DNA of 64,000 nucleotides from Trachythela sp. YZ-2020 (taxonomy: Eukaryota > Cnidaria > Anthozoa > Malacalcyonacea > Clavulariidae): assembly GCA_016169945.1 (NCBI GenBank), contig JADLSH010000395.1, forward strand, positions 4,204,501-4,268,500, in the 5' to 3' direction. Positions 46,090 through 58,299 of this stretch are shown here, one piece after another. The translations under genes and the position numbers were made by a program. Each line of letters starts with the position of its first letter. The stretch's first letter is position 1. The notes beneath the pieces are model-generated. The model saw nothing but the letters and a program-made list of their open reading frames with translations, was not told the DNA's origin and made no database searches.

Positions 46090-49000
46090 TCATCTAACGA
46101 CGGATGGTGAAAACCAGCGAATTATCTTTATAGTTCCATCATTATGTCCAGTGACTAAAAGAGGTCCTTCACCATCATGAGATAATGTCATACAACATAG
46201 ACCAAGACAACCAGTATTCACTTGGGAATGAATGTTCGTCAGCTGCAAAAAGAACGGTAACATATTAAAGTGATGTAACGCGGGACAATTTTCAACGACG
46301 ATTCGTAACTCAACGTGTTGCCGAACTAATCAAATTTCGTGTAAAATTACTTGCATTATGAATAGTCCTGGTATATGCTTAATGAACTTGTATGGCACCG
46401 GCATAGTCCCTATAATACAGTATCTGGAAACGCGGCAAACTTGAAAGGTTATAGCCATGTGCGTGGGTTAATGTTGAGAGTGTACTGAGAGTGCACGTTT
46501 TCTTTGTTTTACAAATGTTAATATTCCGCTGCAGGGATTTTATTGGCTGATTCCTTCATTATGCTAAGAGAACAATGTGTTTACTGAGCGTGAAGGTGCA
46601 CAAACATGAACAAAAACATAGAACAAAAGCTTTAGATGCGTTTCCAGACACTGTTATAGGGACTACTATGGCACCGGTAACACAAGAACGGTGAATAGTC
46701 ATTCTCTTTTTCTTCGTTAAGGTACGTTCACACGCTGCGATTTGTCGGGCCGATTTTAGGTTTTGCTGAATGTTAATGACGAATATTTTCAGTTGATGAT
46801 GTCGCCAGATGACGTTTACCACGTATTTTTCAAATATCATTAACGTGCATCTGAAATCGGCCAGACAAATCGTAGCGTGTGAACGTACCTTTAATATGTA
46901 TTCCATTCACAGTATGGTATGGTATGGTAACTTTATTTAGCCACGGTGAACTCATCAGGAAATTTTACAATATATAAATAATACAATTCCACAATATATA
47001 AATAACAAATACACAAATATAATAAAATAAAATTAAAACCTGCTTTACACGAGTGCCGTGCATTGGTTAGATACAGTAATTATTGCCGAGAAGAGAACAT
47101 TTTTCTACAACCAGACCGAAAAGTATTAAGAGAATTAGCTTGTCTCAATTCTACAGGAAGACTGTTCCATGTTACTGCACCACTGTAACTGAACGAATTT
47201 CTTAGGTAGTTGGTGCGAGGAAAAGGAACAGCAAGTTTGCCCACAGTGTCCCTAAGAGAATAGCTTGAAACACAGCTGCGTTCAACAAATTTTGAACGAA
47301 GATATTCAGGAGCTAAACCATTTATCGATTTATAAACCATAGTAGCCTTATGAATCTGGCGCTGTGTTTCAAGGTTTTCCCATCCAAGGTCTACAAAAAG
47401 ATTAGCATCATAGCCAGAAAAAGTTAAGACCCTAGCTGGACGATTTTGTAATTTTTGTATTTTTGCAGCAAGAGTTTTATTGCAATTCCCCCACACAACA
47501 CTACAGTAATCAAAATGCGGTTGTATTAACGAGTGAAAAATAGTATGCAGTGTTGTACGAGGAACAAAAGGCCTGATACGTTTCAACGCACCAATGCCTG
47601 AGGCAATTTTTTTAGAGATGGCATCAACGTGCACAGACCATGAAAGGTGCTCATCGATATGAAGACCCAGAGACTTAGTTGAATTTACTTGTTTGATAGG
47701 AGCCCCTTCGATTGTAAGTACTGGTGCATTGTCAAAGGTGTAAAGTCTTTGTCAGTTTTGGACATATTCAGTGTCAATTTGTTTACAATAAGCCACTCAA
47801 AGCCACTCGCGAATACTCTCAAGATCATTGGTGAGGGTATGTTCGACTTTAGTGATATCATTTTAGTGATATCCAAGCTGTTCGAGTAATCTTGTTCATT
47901 GGCGAAGCCATCAGACATTATTGTCTAAAAAGGTCTTTGTCCAGCTGATTTCATATCAATTATTTTACCAGTGCATACAGATGGCGGATACCAAAAGAGA
48001 GAAGGTTCCTTGTTTGTCAATATCTTTTCGCGAAAAGAACTGGCTTAATCAACTGCCCTTCTAGTTTCAAGCCTCTACTGTACCGCCGCTATGCTGATGA
48101 TTGCTTTCTGTTCTTACATACCCTTGTTTCTCCAATTCCTTAATTGTCAACACCCTAATATAAACTTTACCTGCGAAGTTGAATCTAATGGGCAACTTCC
48201 ATTTCGAAACTTCTGTCTATCGTAAAGCTACTTTTACTGGTCTTTTTACAAATTTCCATAGTTTTATTCCCAGTGCATATAAACGTGGTTTAATCACATC
48301 TTTGTTACATGGGTTCTCCCACATCTGTTCAAGCTATGAGAATTTTCACACTAAACTGGAACTACTTCGTAAAATCATTTATTATCAGAATACGTTTCCC
48401 ACACGGAAATTCACTCGTGAATATATTGAATAATCTCGACTCTCATTACTTCTGATCAAGCAACGAGATAGATCGCGCAAGACTGGGCACGAGTGAACTC
48501 TGGAGAAACGCAAGCATAAACTGCCCGATAAATGGAGTCAACTTTCGGCGTTGAATTCTCTAACTTTTAATACTGGTTCTTTGAGACTCGGTTAGAGACT
48601 TTGAATTATAATATACACTCGAAGTCGTTACTTATATAGAACATCTCAAAGCATGTCAAGTAGCAAGAGCACCTTATTTTTATCATGTTTTTCGGTGTTT
48701 TAGATTACTATTATAAACCCCTCTTCATGTATATACTACATCAAGTCAGTGCTTATACGTAATAAAATAATACCTGTTCTGACCAATCTTTGTCAAAATA
48801 AAACAGAAACACCAGACCAACATCAGTACCAACAGCGAGAAGATTACCATATATAGAAACACACGAGAGACGAGATCCTTGTGTTGTTCGAAAGTTCAAT
48901 AAACTGTATCTTAAAAATGGTTCATCTTCAGGGGTGTTGGATTTGTTGAAATCCCTAGACAATGCAACAAACGATTTAAAAAAGTTAAATGATTGCCTTG

Positions 49001-52000
49001 TTATACCTCTACACAGCCGATACTTTTAATTGGTGTACTTATTGAAGTTCTCAAACCACACGCCATAATATCAGGGGCGGCGGAACAGGAGAAGAGGTGG
49101 GGGAAAAGCCCCCCAAAAGATCAGAGTGTGAACATTCTCAGTAAAGGTGTCGGATTCTTCGCTGCCTCAAAAGTAAAATGAACAAAATGACCTGGTTTCT
49201 GCATGTCAAATCTTCCTCAGAACGCAGGAAATCACAATTCAGAAACTCTAGATTTCAACAATTTCCGCGGGAGCATGTCCCAGGATCCCCCAAGAGTTTG
49301 TCTACCCCCACCAAAACGATCTTCTACCGCCTAATAAAAAATTTAAACGTTGGTGTCCGTTAATTATAGAGGTTCGATTATATTCGTTTCATGGACATGG
49401 ATATAATCTTACCATAAAATCAGCTCTCCGTCACTTTTCACAAGTAATGCACGACTGTTGCGTAAAATACAACCTACAGTATATGTTGTATGCAGCATAT
49501 CATTGTTTTTCACCCATTGTAAACACTCGCCAGTTTTCAGTGACCTGCAGAGTAGAAAATTCCACAAACTAATGCACTTTCTTATATTCATGATTTTAGC
49601 CTTCAACCAAACAGTTTTATAACAAAGAAAATCTCTTTATAGTTCAAAGATTTTAATCGAAAGAAAACTTTCTTCAAAACTGTCTCATACCCAGGGCATT
49701 TTGCTTCCGCGGTTGGAGTAACTGAGTATATAGCTACGTTTTCTCGCTGCGATTTGTCTGGCCGATATCGTTTGACGACGTAAACGTCATTTGACGACAT
49801 CATCAACTGAAATGGTTCGTCATTAATAACATTCGGCAAAACCTGAAATCGGCCAGACAAATCGCAAAGGAGTGTAAACGTACCGTAACGAAGCCAAGGC
49901 TAATGTCCTTTAGAACCGTAAAAACCTTGATAAGCTTTTTATTTAAACAATTATCACGCATTAATCTGACTAAAAAGGTTTAATTAACGAATGAAATTTG
50001 CTTCAAAAAAGAGGATGTTGGCAACCACACCCCTGCAATATTACGTGCCTGCCACTGATACATACCAAAACTTTATTTTATCTTGAGCAACAGATACTGC
50101 TGTTCTTTTACATACAGATAAATACAATACTGGATTACAATGCGCTCTCCTGATGTTCAGAGACAAAATGTTCTAGGAAAGATTAAATACGTATAAACAG
50201 TCAGCCTCAGGTTTACTAGACTAAGATCTTATGTACTTGTGTATTAATATTAGCAAACGAGTTGTTAGATCATTACTTATTTACTTGACGAGGACGCGTG
50301 ATTTGGTAGTTGTGTAGGACGTGTCTTTTATAAAATATCTAGACAGTGCCTCCCTACGCTCCGTAAATCATGTCCACACTTGAGAGCCTATATTAACCTA
50401 CCACTAGCTACATTATACATTTCAGTCAAAATCTCAGATATATACCGGGTGGCGCACAAAAAAGTTCTGTTGGATTTACTATAACTTAAAAACTAAACGA
50501 GCTATTACACTTAAAGTTTCTTTGCATTCAGTAATGTCTAACTTAAATTTTGATATACGTCGTGGGCATTTTCATGCAATATTCAAATCAACTGAATTTA
50601 TTTTAGGGCCCGCGGTAATTGGTAATCGCTGTTGCGGACACCCTGCCTGCATGGGGGGTGTCAAAAAATAATACCTGAAATTTGAACTTCAATGTTAAAA
50701 TTTACCTGAGTAAAATTATTGTAATAGACATTTTTCTGATTCCTAATCATTGTAATACTGAGTTGTTTAAAAGAAGATTTTTATATTTCTGAAGCTCCAG
50801 GACTGCATTTCTGGCGCCTTCTGATGCAAATTTGCAAACGAATTGCGTCCAAATTGACTGTACTTTGCAAAACGTTTCAGATATGTGAAGGTCGTTTTTA
50901 AAGAGATCAGGTTCTTTCAAGTAATTTAATATTTTATTTTAATTATCACTTTACAAAATATAACGACTTTATCACCCAAATTTTGCCTGAAAATGTCAAA
51001 ATTTTACCTTGAATTTTACCTGATTTTTTTAATCTTTTGGAGTTGGGTGTTACACCCCCGCTCGCTACGTCCCTGATATAGCAAGGCATTCCCATCCAAT
51101 TGATAAGTCATAATTATTTATAGGTGCAAGAGTAGAGAACGATTTAGTACAGTGAGAAAGAAAAAAACAACACATAAAGAGTAAAACATAACATGTTAAA
51201 TAGAATGACTAAGCTTGGTCACTATATACTTAATATAAACTAAGATCAAGATCTCATATTGACTCATCAAGATCATTCCAAACTCCTGGGCCATTGTAAC
51301 GAATGTTAGTACGAACGTTTGGAAGTGAAAACGTATTTTAGAGGCAAAACGTGTATTATAAACTATGCTTGCTACTTGCAACGGGGAAAAGTGTGTCAAA
51401 TACATCTGGCAGATTACCAGCGAAATATTTATACATAAAAAGCGCAACATGATAAGTAATTACCAGGGGCTTATATATGACCCAGTGACAGAGCTTGAAT
51501 TGGATGACAAACAATCGGCTATTCTCATCAACGATTTCTTTGTAAATCTAACTAAGGATTTTCCGTGATTTGCAGTGCCCAGACAACATCCCAGCCGTCA
51601 GTGTTGAAGACGTACGGATTGAATCATAACGAAAATGAATAAAAATAAAGCACCTGGCCCAAATGATCCCTTTATAAAGATCTTGAAAATGTTTGCATAC
51701 TCGTTTGCAATTCCCTTGGCTGAAATTTATAACGAATCTTTCAGAACTAAATATTTTCCAGAGATTTGGAAACAATACAAGGTAGCTGCAATCCCGAAGA
51801 TCATACCTTGTACTATAGTGGAAAACCTTAGACCAATTGCACTTACAAGTGTGTTATCCAAAGTCCAGGAATCGTTTGCTGTTAAATGGATTAATGAAGA
51901 CATTAATGGTCAAATTTGGGATTCCCAGTATGGGGGTCTTCCTGGCTCGTCAACACTTTTAATCTTATTTCATGGATGGACATACCTCAGAGAGTGATAC

Positions 52001-55000
52001 GAATAATTTTTCTAGATTCTAAGAAAGCATTCGACCTAATTGATCACAATATTTTACTTGATAATATGAGAACGATAGGTGTCAGACTGTTATTGATCAA
52101 ATGGTTTGCGACGTACTTAAATAATAGATCTCATTTCACTAAAGTTGGTAATGACAAATCAGACTACCAATACGTCAGTGGAGGTGTACGACAAAGTAGT
52201 AAAGTCGGTCCAATTGCTTTTATAATAAAGATTAACAAACTCCCTTCTGCATGTAATAAGAGACGATGTGTATTAACCTTATTCAATCTATGCTCGATCC
52301 AAGTCATAAATTACATTCTTTATTACCTGACAGAGTTGAGGAGATTTAGGGATAGAATTACCAGATCGAACGGTGAAAAAGTTTACAATTTTAAATGTAG
52401 AACTGAACGTTAAAAAATAGTCCAATTGTATGTGGAATTGATAGATTTAATCAAACTTTATCTTAGAAGACTTTCTTAAACTTAATATTGAATAATAGTT
52501 AAATATCAAAGATTCTGCTGTCAGAGAGAATTTATCATCGGCAATGCGCGTGTGTTTGGTCACCTCGAATGGAGACAAAATTTCAAATGAGAATATCTTT
52601 TTTCAATAGAAACTAGAGGACAACCTAGGCACATGCTCTTGAGGCATGTCATGCACACACAAAATTTAGCAGGGTAATAACATTTCACATCAGTCCAGGA
52701 CCTCTTGTTGGCCGTAAGAACAATTTTACAATCAATTTTTCTATTACCTAGTTCGCAATTCATTTTTGATTCAAGTGTTAACAGACTACTATCTGGAAGG
52801 AAAAGATTGGAATCATCTGCAAAAAGGCGAAAATCCAAAGTTGATGAACACCTATTGAAATCATTGATATACAAAAGAAAAAGCAGTGGACCAAGCACTG
52901 AGCTTTGAGGAACTCCACAAGTAATTGGATGAAGATCAGAATTTCATTATTTATTGATACAAATTGCATCCTATCTTTTAAATATGAATTAAACCAATTC
53001 TTGGTTTAGCTAAAAATGGCTTATTAACCAAAGTTAGAAAGTTAGAAATGTTTCTTGAATAGATATGCTCTGTTATTTTTGTTTTACGATCTTTGGGAAT
53101 ACATGAAAATTAACTTATAAGGCTATTTTGATTAAACGTTTTCTTCTAAATATTCCATGCCCCTGGGGAATCAAACTCTAATGTGCCAAGGCCCAAGAAA
53201 GGAACGTCGCGTCGCGTGTTTCTTTATAAATATGCCTCGTTTAACGAAGGACCAAAGAGTTTGGATTTGTTTAGAATATGCAAGGGTAAATAATACTCAA
53301 GAGGTTATACGGCGATGGGCTGGTCGCTAGGGTAACCTTCCTGGCCCGAATGAACGAACAAATTTGTTTAATAGGCCCTTTTTAGCTAATTCTCGACACT
53401 TCCAAAAATGTTTACTCAAGACTCAAGTTTAAACGCAGCTATCTCGGTCAATATTGCATGAAAATGCACAAGGCGTATATCAAAGAACGTTTTGGCGCCA
53501 CCCGCGGTATATACTGTACACCAACAGTGTTTCATCACTTTTCATGACATTAAACACTGTTTTACAACGAAACCAACTACTATGCAATACTGCCACCGTA
53601 AATAAGGGAATAAAGTGTTGATGTTTCTGCAGTTAACTTGAAACAAAAAATTCACGAACTAGATCATCACCTGATCACTGGCATGTCCGCATGCAATGAA
53701 GAGGTTAAATCTATATATACATACTCGCTCTCTGGGGCAGACATTTACTGTCTGTATTAGGGAGCGTTCGTAATATAGAGGTTATTTTTTAAGAAAAAAA
53801 CCTTACTTGTATTAGAATTGGCGCAGACCACAGGCAAGCGAAATTAAAACTGAGCGAAAAATTATCCGCCAAAAAGGTTTGCTGCTGTAACATGCATGCG
53901 CGAATGTTGACAGGGTGGGTTGGGTTTAACCCCTAACTGGCCCTTCCACCGTAGCTGTGCTCCGTGATGGCGAGCAAAAGGTGGCTGCCATATGCGCCTA
54001 GAAAGCCTTCGACTTGGTCACGTTGAGCTGTGTCCTTCGCAATTCAGCTTAGCTCTCACCTGCAAGTAAGGATAATAAGCACCCCCCCCCCCCCTTATAA
54101 AGGTTTGCCATCGTAACTCAAAATACTGAAAATTAGACAAGCAAATTAGAAATTATTCTATATGACATTATCTATAATATGTATTAGCCATTAGATTCGC
54201 TGTTACAGCTTCATAAAGCCGAAATTTTTCTGATTATCTTTCTCTTGGGAATTTTCGGTTCAGGCGGCTTGGAAATTTGAAGCATTCACATGTCATTTTA
54301 ACACGGGAAAATCATCTTATAAGTTTCCTAGTTTTGTACCGTTTCAAGGTGCGCGAAATTGAAACTGCGGAAAATATCGCATTTAGGTTGCACGAAATTA
54401 AATCGCTCGAAGACTGAGCGAAAAGTAGTAACACGCGAATTTACACTGTAACACTGTAAGTAAGGTATGAGAATTTTGTCCTGAATGACAGAGGAAACGT
54501 TTGTATTAGAGAGATGTCTGAACTAGAGAGGTGTCCGTATTAGAGAGGTGTCTGTATTAGAGAGGTGTCTGTATTAGAGAGGTGTCTGTATTAGAGAGAT
54601 GTCCGTATTAGAGAGATGTCTGTATTAGAGAGATGTCTGTATTAGAGAGATGTCTGTATTAGAGAGATGTCCGTATTAGAGAGATGTCCGTATTAGAGAG
54701 ATGTCTGTATTAGAGAGATGTCTGTATTAGAGAGATGTCCGTATTAGAGAGATATCTGTATTAGAGAGGTGTCCGTATTAGAGAGATATCTGTATTAGAG
54801 AGGTGTCCGTATTAGAGAGGTGTCTGTATTAGAGAGATGTCAGTATTAGAGAGGTGTCCGTATTAGAGAGATGTCAGTATTAGAGAGATGTCCGTATTAG
54901 AGAGATGTCCGTATTAGAGAGGTGTCTGTATTAGAGAGATGTCAGTATTAGAGAGATGTCCGTATTAGAGAGATGTCCGTATTAGAGAGATGTCTGTATT

Positions 55001-58000
55001 AGAGAGATGTCCGTATTAGAGAGATGTCCGTATTAGAGAGATGTCCGTATTAGAGAGGTGTCCGTATTAGAGAGGTGTCCGTATTAGAGATGTCCGTATT
55101 AGAGAGATGTCCGTATTAGAGAGATGTCTGTATTAGAGAGGTGTCCGTATTAGAGAGGTGTCTGTATTAGAGAGATGTCCGTATTAGAGAGATGTCTGTA
55201 TTAGAGAGATGTCCGTATTAGAGAGATGTCTGTATTAGAGAGATGTCCGTATTAGAGAGGTGTCTGTATTAGAGAGATGTCCGTATTAGAGAGGTGTCCG
55301 TATTAGAGAGGTGTCTGTATTAGAGAGGTGTCTGTATTAGAGAGATGTCCGTATTAGAGAGGTGTCCGTATTAGAGAGATGTCTGTATTAGAGAGATGTC
55401 CGTATTAGAGAGATGTCCGTATTAGAGAGATGTCCGTATTAGAGAGGTGTCCGTATTAGAGAGGTGTCTGTATTAGAGAGGTGTCCGTATTAGAGAGGTG
55501 TCCGTATTAGAGAGATGTCCGTATTAGAGAGGTGTCCGTATTAGGAAGGTTCGACTGTATTAATTAAAATAAGAATATACACATTCACACCTGTAATATG
55601 TCCCACACAAGTATACTACCATCATACGATGCTGAAATAACATATTCCTTGGTGATACCCAGACAACTTACAGGACCATTATGTTGAGTAAAGGTTGCTT
55701 CACAAGAACCAGTTTTAACATTCCATACACGAACTTCACTATCATCACTGCTTGATGCTAGTAAGTCTGGAAGACGGAATTTATCGGTGTCCAATGTAGT
55801 GGCTGTGAATGCAGGAAATTCAATATTCTTATTCTTACTATTAAATAATTATAGAAATAATAAACCATGACACAGCCACACTAAAGGTTGTTTTCCAGTC
55901 ACACATTTTTATTGGATGGAAAAGCTTAAATCAATTTACAGATGATAGTTAAATATCTTATGGAACAACTACATGATTAAATGTACAGCATTTAGTCTGA
56001 TGACTCTGATCAGTTGGGGGGATGGAAGCAGAATAATTGTGACCCAATTATTCACCAATCATAGTTTCCACATTATTCATTCTATATCATTTCATTCGTA
56101 TTTTTATGATTCATCATTCCTTATTCCTTTCTACCATAAATTGTTACTCATTAGTCCGGATTTCTTAAACTGATTGATCATTATTCATTATCAACATTAG
56201 CTTGTTTCTTATTACTCATCTTTTTGTCGTTGTAATCTGCTCCAACTTTCATCTCTAATGAAATTAGTTTGCAAAGAACAACCTACGTGTGTATTAGATG
56301 TATTATGTTCAATATAAACTGGACAGTAGCTTTAAGGTACGTTCACACACAGCGATTTGTCGGACCGATTTTAGGTTTTGCTGAATGTTAATGACGAATA
56401 TTTTCAGTTGATGATGTCACCAGATGACGTTTGCCACGTATTTTTCAAATATCATTAACGTGCATCTGAAATCGGCCCGTTAATTAGAGTAAATACGGTA
56501 GTAAAATCATTCTTATTTTACACTGACTATACAACAACAATTTGTTACCTGGTTTATGATACAAGACCAAACATAGAACTGCACCACAATGGCCTGACAA
56601 AGTTTGCATGCATGCTCCTGTCCAGCTATCCCATAATCTGATTCTTGTGTCCGAATGAGCAGTGCAAATTATGTCACCAGACACCTCTATGTGGTTTACT
56701 CCACCTGTAGAATATTGAGAAGAAACACAAGACATTGACAAGCCTAGCCGTACGTAGCCTGCAGTGCAGATGCATATTCTCCCAAAGTTGCAGTATTGAA
56801 AACTAACATCAAAATAGGATCTGTATTCACAGATAATATCAATATTTCAGGAGGGTTTTAAGTCAGTCGATCTGTAAAGTCATCAATAATAGTTTGCAAA
56901 CTTAATTAGCTCTTTAATTAGAGGTTTATGCAATAACCAAAGTTTTATGCTACAAAAATGGTTCATAATTGTGTCATGTGCAGCTTGCCAGGTGGATATA
57001 GTTTAATATATAATAGCCAGTTTTAATATCTTTAGTACAACAAGGCGTCTATAAGGATTCTTATAGACGCCCTTGTTTCAATCAATAGTTCTTTAGATAA
57101 AATGAACTGAAAGTAGGAGAATGAAACTTTTACCATTTTTAGTGTATGTCAGGAAAAGAAATAGCAAGTATTACTGAGGCATTTATCTATTTTAGAATTG
57201 ATGTTTTTATTAAATACTGAAACACAAGTTAGTTGTTTGTTATTTAATAAATTGCTTCCGACAAAACTTGTATTAAAAGCCAATAAAAGCTATGATATTG
57301 ATACAGTTTATAATGAACATGGTTCTCACACATGTGACAACTGCCATACTGAACCAAATACAGCTAGTAGCTGTCATTTCAGTGTTTTCTTACACCAACT
57401 TTGCCAATGTGCTCAGGTGAAAACAAACTACTGTATACATAATAATGAAAACCACAGTCACTAGCTGGAAAAAAATTGTGAGCAGTAAGAAGCAACCACA
57501 AAAAAAAATGTTTGCAGAGACAACACAGAAAAAAATTGTTTGTCTTGGAAATATGTTCATCCCCCCCTCCAAAAAAATAATGGTCCGTCCCTTAACTGGC
57601 AGTACCCTACCACTGACGAGTAAAATTGTCTGGCGTTAGACAGAGTAAAATACTAAAGTAGGGTGCATTGCAAGCTAATATATGGGTTCATATAAATATA
57701 ACCAATAGGACATTATGACATACAGACTGATTCGTCAACAGTCTGTCATACTCCACAGTTGTTTTTAACTCTATGACGAGGCTACGTTTTAGATACTGTA
57801 GTTATTTCTAAATTGCAGATTGTTCCCTCGCATCCTCCACTCCCATTCTCACCCCACTCCCTCCCCTCACCTGTGCAAGATTGTGATCAGGGAGAACAAT
57901 TTTCATTTCTCATGACCCAACTAGCCTATAACATACCTTCATTAGCTTTAATATCAGATTTTATTACAGGCCAGTATCCAGGTTTTTTGCATGTATGCCA

Positions 58001-58288
58001 TTTCTTATAAACAGCTTTCCATACACGAGAGTCTGTTTTCAGATTACCCGACCTTGTAGCATATCTTAAATCATGACACATTAATATATCCTCTATCCCT
58101 GTGAGTTGAACTAAAACACTCTCCTCAATATCATGCAGACATTTCCGTCGCCAGACTAAATTAAATGGTGGTGTAGTCACAATATTGTTCCAAAACTTGC
58201 ACACACATTCAGCTCTAGCTAATGATACCCCATCCAGGTTCAATAGTATTTGATGATGTACTTCTGAAGGTAGGCTTGAAAAAAACAT
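46090..58288 (-). CDS. F-box and WD40 repeat protein (incomplete model)
   Basis: Predicted substrate receptor of an SCF ubiquitin ligase: the F-box binds Skp1 and the WD40 propeller binds substrate. Exons: 58288-57937, 56704-56549, 55802-55591, then 49544-49413, 48954-48774 and 46242-46090. The first carries the F-box (LPSEVHHQILLNLDGVSLAR, AECVCKFWNNIV) after ATG 58288. Next come WD40 repeats: SGDIICTAHSDTRIRLWDSW, LASSSDDSEVRVWNVKTGSC, YVISASYDGSILVWDI. Later exons have ALLVKSDGELILWDF, LSCVSIYGNLLAVGTDVGLV and VTGHNDGTIKIIRWF, ending at TGA 46092-46090. Exons 3 (phase 0) and 4 (needs phase 2) do not join, so at least one exon in the transposon-filled 49.6-55.6 kb gap is missing from my model. 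Which FBXW member this is cannot be told. Confidence 0.8.
46720..46890. mobile_element. PIF/Harbinger-like MITE, copy 1
   Basis: AGGTACGTTCACACGCTGCG at the left and its near complement at the right, TTA duplication at 46717-46719 and 46891-46893. The inverted ends continue as GATTTGTCNGGCCGATTT. Other copies are at 49735-49885 (diverged) and 56333-56475 (right end lost). Confidence 0.85.
46910..47945 (-). mobile_element. LINE fragment, end of reverse transcriptase and C-terminal domain
   Basis: Minus-strand ORF 47634-47080 (184 aa) reads KKIASGIGALKRIRPFVPRT, HSLIQPHFDYCSVVWGNCNK, WENLETQRQIHKATMVYKSI, NSLPVELRQANSLNTFR, a standard end of CR1/Jockey-type LINE polymerase. An ORF upstream (47918-47685) keeps SGFEWLIVNKLTLNMSKTD in another frame. 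The 3' end lies near 46915 (TATGGTAACTTTATTTAGCC). It lies in the last intron of the F-box gene. Confidence 0.85.
48037..48435 (+). mobile_element. Penelope-like element reverse transcriptase fragment
   Basis: Plus strand shows YRRYADDCFLF (catalytic YxDD) at about 48077-48110, then after two frameshifts FETSVYRKATFTGLFTNFHS and YKRGLITSLLHG, typical of the thumb of Penelope-like polymerases. The YADD part and the YRKATFTGLF part are in different frames, and stops occur between. Only this piece is recognisable. Confidence 0.75.
49060..49115. repeat. hAT-type terminal fragment
   Basis: CAGGGGCGGCGGAACAGG followed by a GGTGGGGG...CCCCCC run resembles the left end of CAGGGGCGG-type hAT elements. 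Similar ends are at 61049 (CAGGGGCGGATTAGCACC) and, inverted, 51055-51075. No partner end was found. Confidence 0.4.
49735..49890. mobile_element. PIF/Harbinger-like MITE, copy 2 (diverged)
   Basis: CGCTGCGATTTGTCTGGCCG and CGGCCAGACAAATCGC face each other. Inner TGACGACATCATCAACTGAA matches copy 1 inverted. It is more diverged than copies 1 and 3. It lies in the F-box gene intron near exon 4. Confidence 0.75.
51360..52412 (+). mobile_element. LINE reverse transcriptase fragment (plus strand)
   Basis: Three frames along the plus strand give LINE polymerase: MNKNKAPGPNDPFIKILKMF, LRPIALTSVLSKVQESFAVK, then IIFLDSKKAFDLIDHNILLD (palm motif) and SGGVRQSSKVGPIAFIIKIN. The YxDD box and the C-terminal domain are missing after about 52260. 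Frameshifts lie near 51590 and 51975. Inside copy B of the TIR element. Confidence 0.85.
52560..52969 (-). mobile_element. LINE reverse transcriptase fragment (minus strand)
   Basis: Minus strand reads QSSVLGPLLFLLYINDFNRC, then LDFRLFADDSNLFLPDS, i.e. the G-PLLF and xADD motifs of a reverse transcriptase, after which similarity decays. It faces the plus-strand fragment, so two different LINE events, or an inversion, are present. Confidence 0.8.
54501..55545. repeat. 17-bp minisatellite, about 61 copies
   Basis: The unit GTATTAGAGAGRTGTCY is repeated head-to-tail for just over 1 kb, with R = A/G and Y = C/T varying from unit to unit, a few CAG variants and one 15-bp unit at about 55081. It ends GTATTAGGAAGGTTCGACTG, which looks like a DNA-transposon terminus. 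It lies in the intron just downstream of F-box gene exon 3 (46 bp beyond the splice donor). Confidence 0.95.
56333..56475. mobile_element. PIF/Harbinger-like MITE, copy 3, right end truncated
   Basis: AGGTACGTTCACACACAGCG onward matches copy 1 almost throughout, but the copy stops after GAAATCGGCC at about 56478, about 70 bp from exon 2 of the F-box gene. The right terminal repeat is missing. Confidence 0.8.
57555..57690. repeat. Composite of two repeats
   Basis: The right end of the GGGACGG-type MITE (AATGGTCCGTCCCTTA) is joined directly to a copy of the GACGAGTAAAAT dispersed repeat (TGACGAGTAAAATTGTCTGG, GTTAGACAGAGTAAAATAC). The MITE's left half is absent. Confidence 0.65.
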
Positions 58289-58299
58289 ATTCACAAATT

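Larger units (their letters stand above)
50445..53507. mobile_element. TIR DNA transposon copy B of the CCGGGTGGCGC family, carrying LINE insertions
   Basis: Starts CCGGGTGGCGC and ends GCGCCACCCGCGG, flanked by TATA on both sides. The left 145 bp (TTTCTTTGCATTCAGTAATG, GCATTTTCATGCAATATT) match the arms of copy A at 7324-8094, and the right 130 bp match its other arm. ATG 53232 opens PRLTKDQRVWICLEYARVNN, then EVIRRWAGR and a stop at 53330: the N-terminal helix-turn-helix of a transposase with everything after it lost. The middle 2.5 kb (about 50600-53120) is unrelated, and includes two LINE pieces and possibly a hAT end. It lies in the F-box gene. Confidence 0.75.

Noticed and set aside
54501..55545. 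CRISPR-like regular array
   Set aside because: There are no spacers: 17-bp units are directly adjacent and the genome is eukaryotic. It is a minisatellite.
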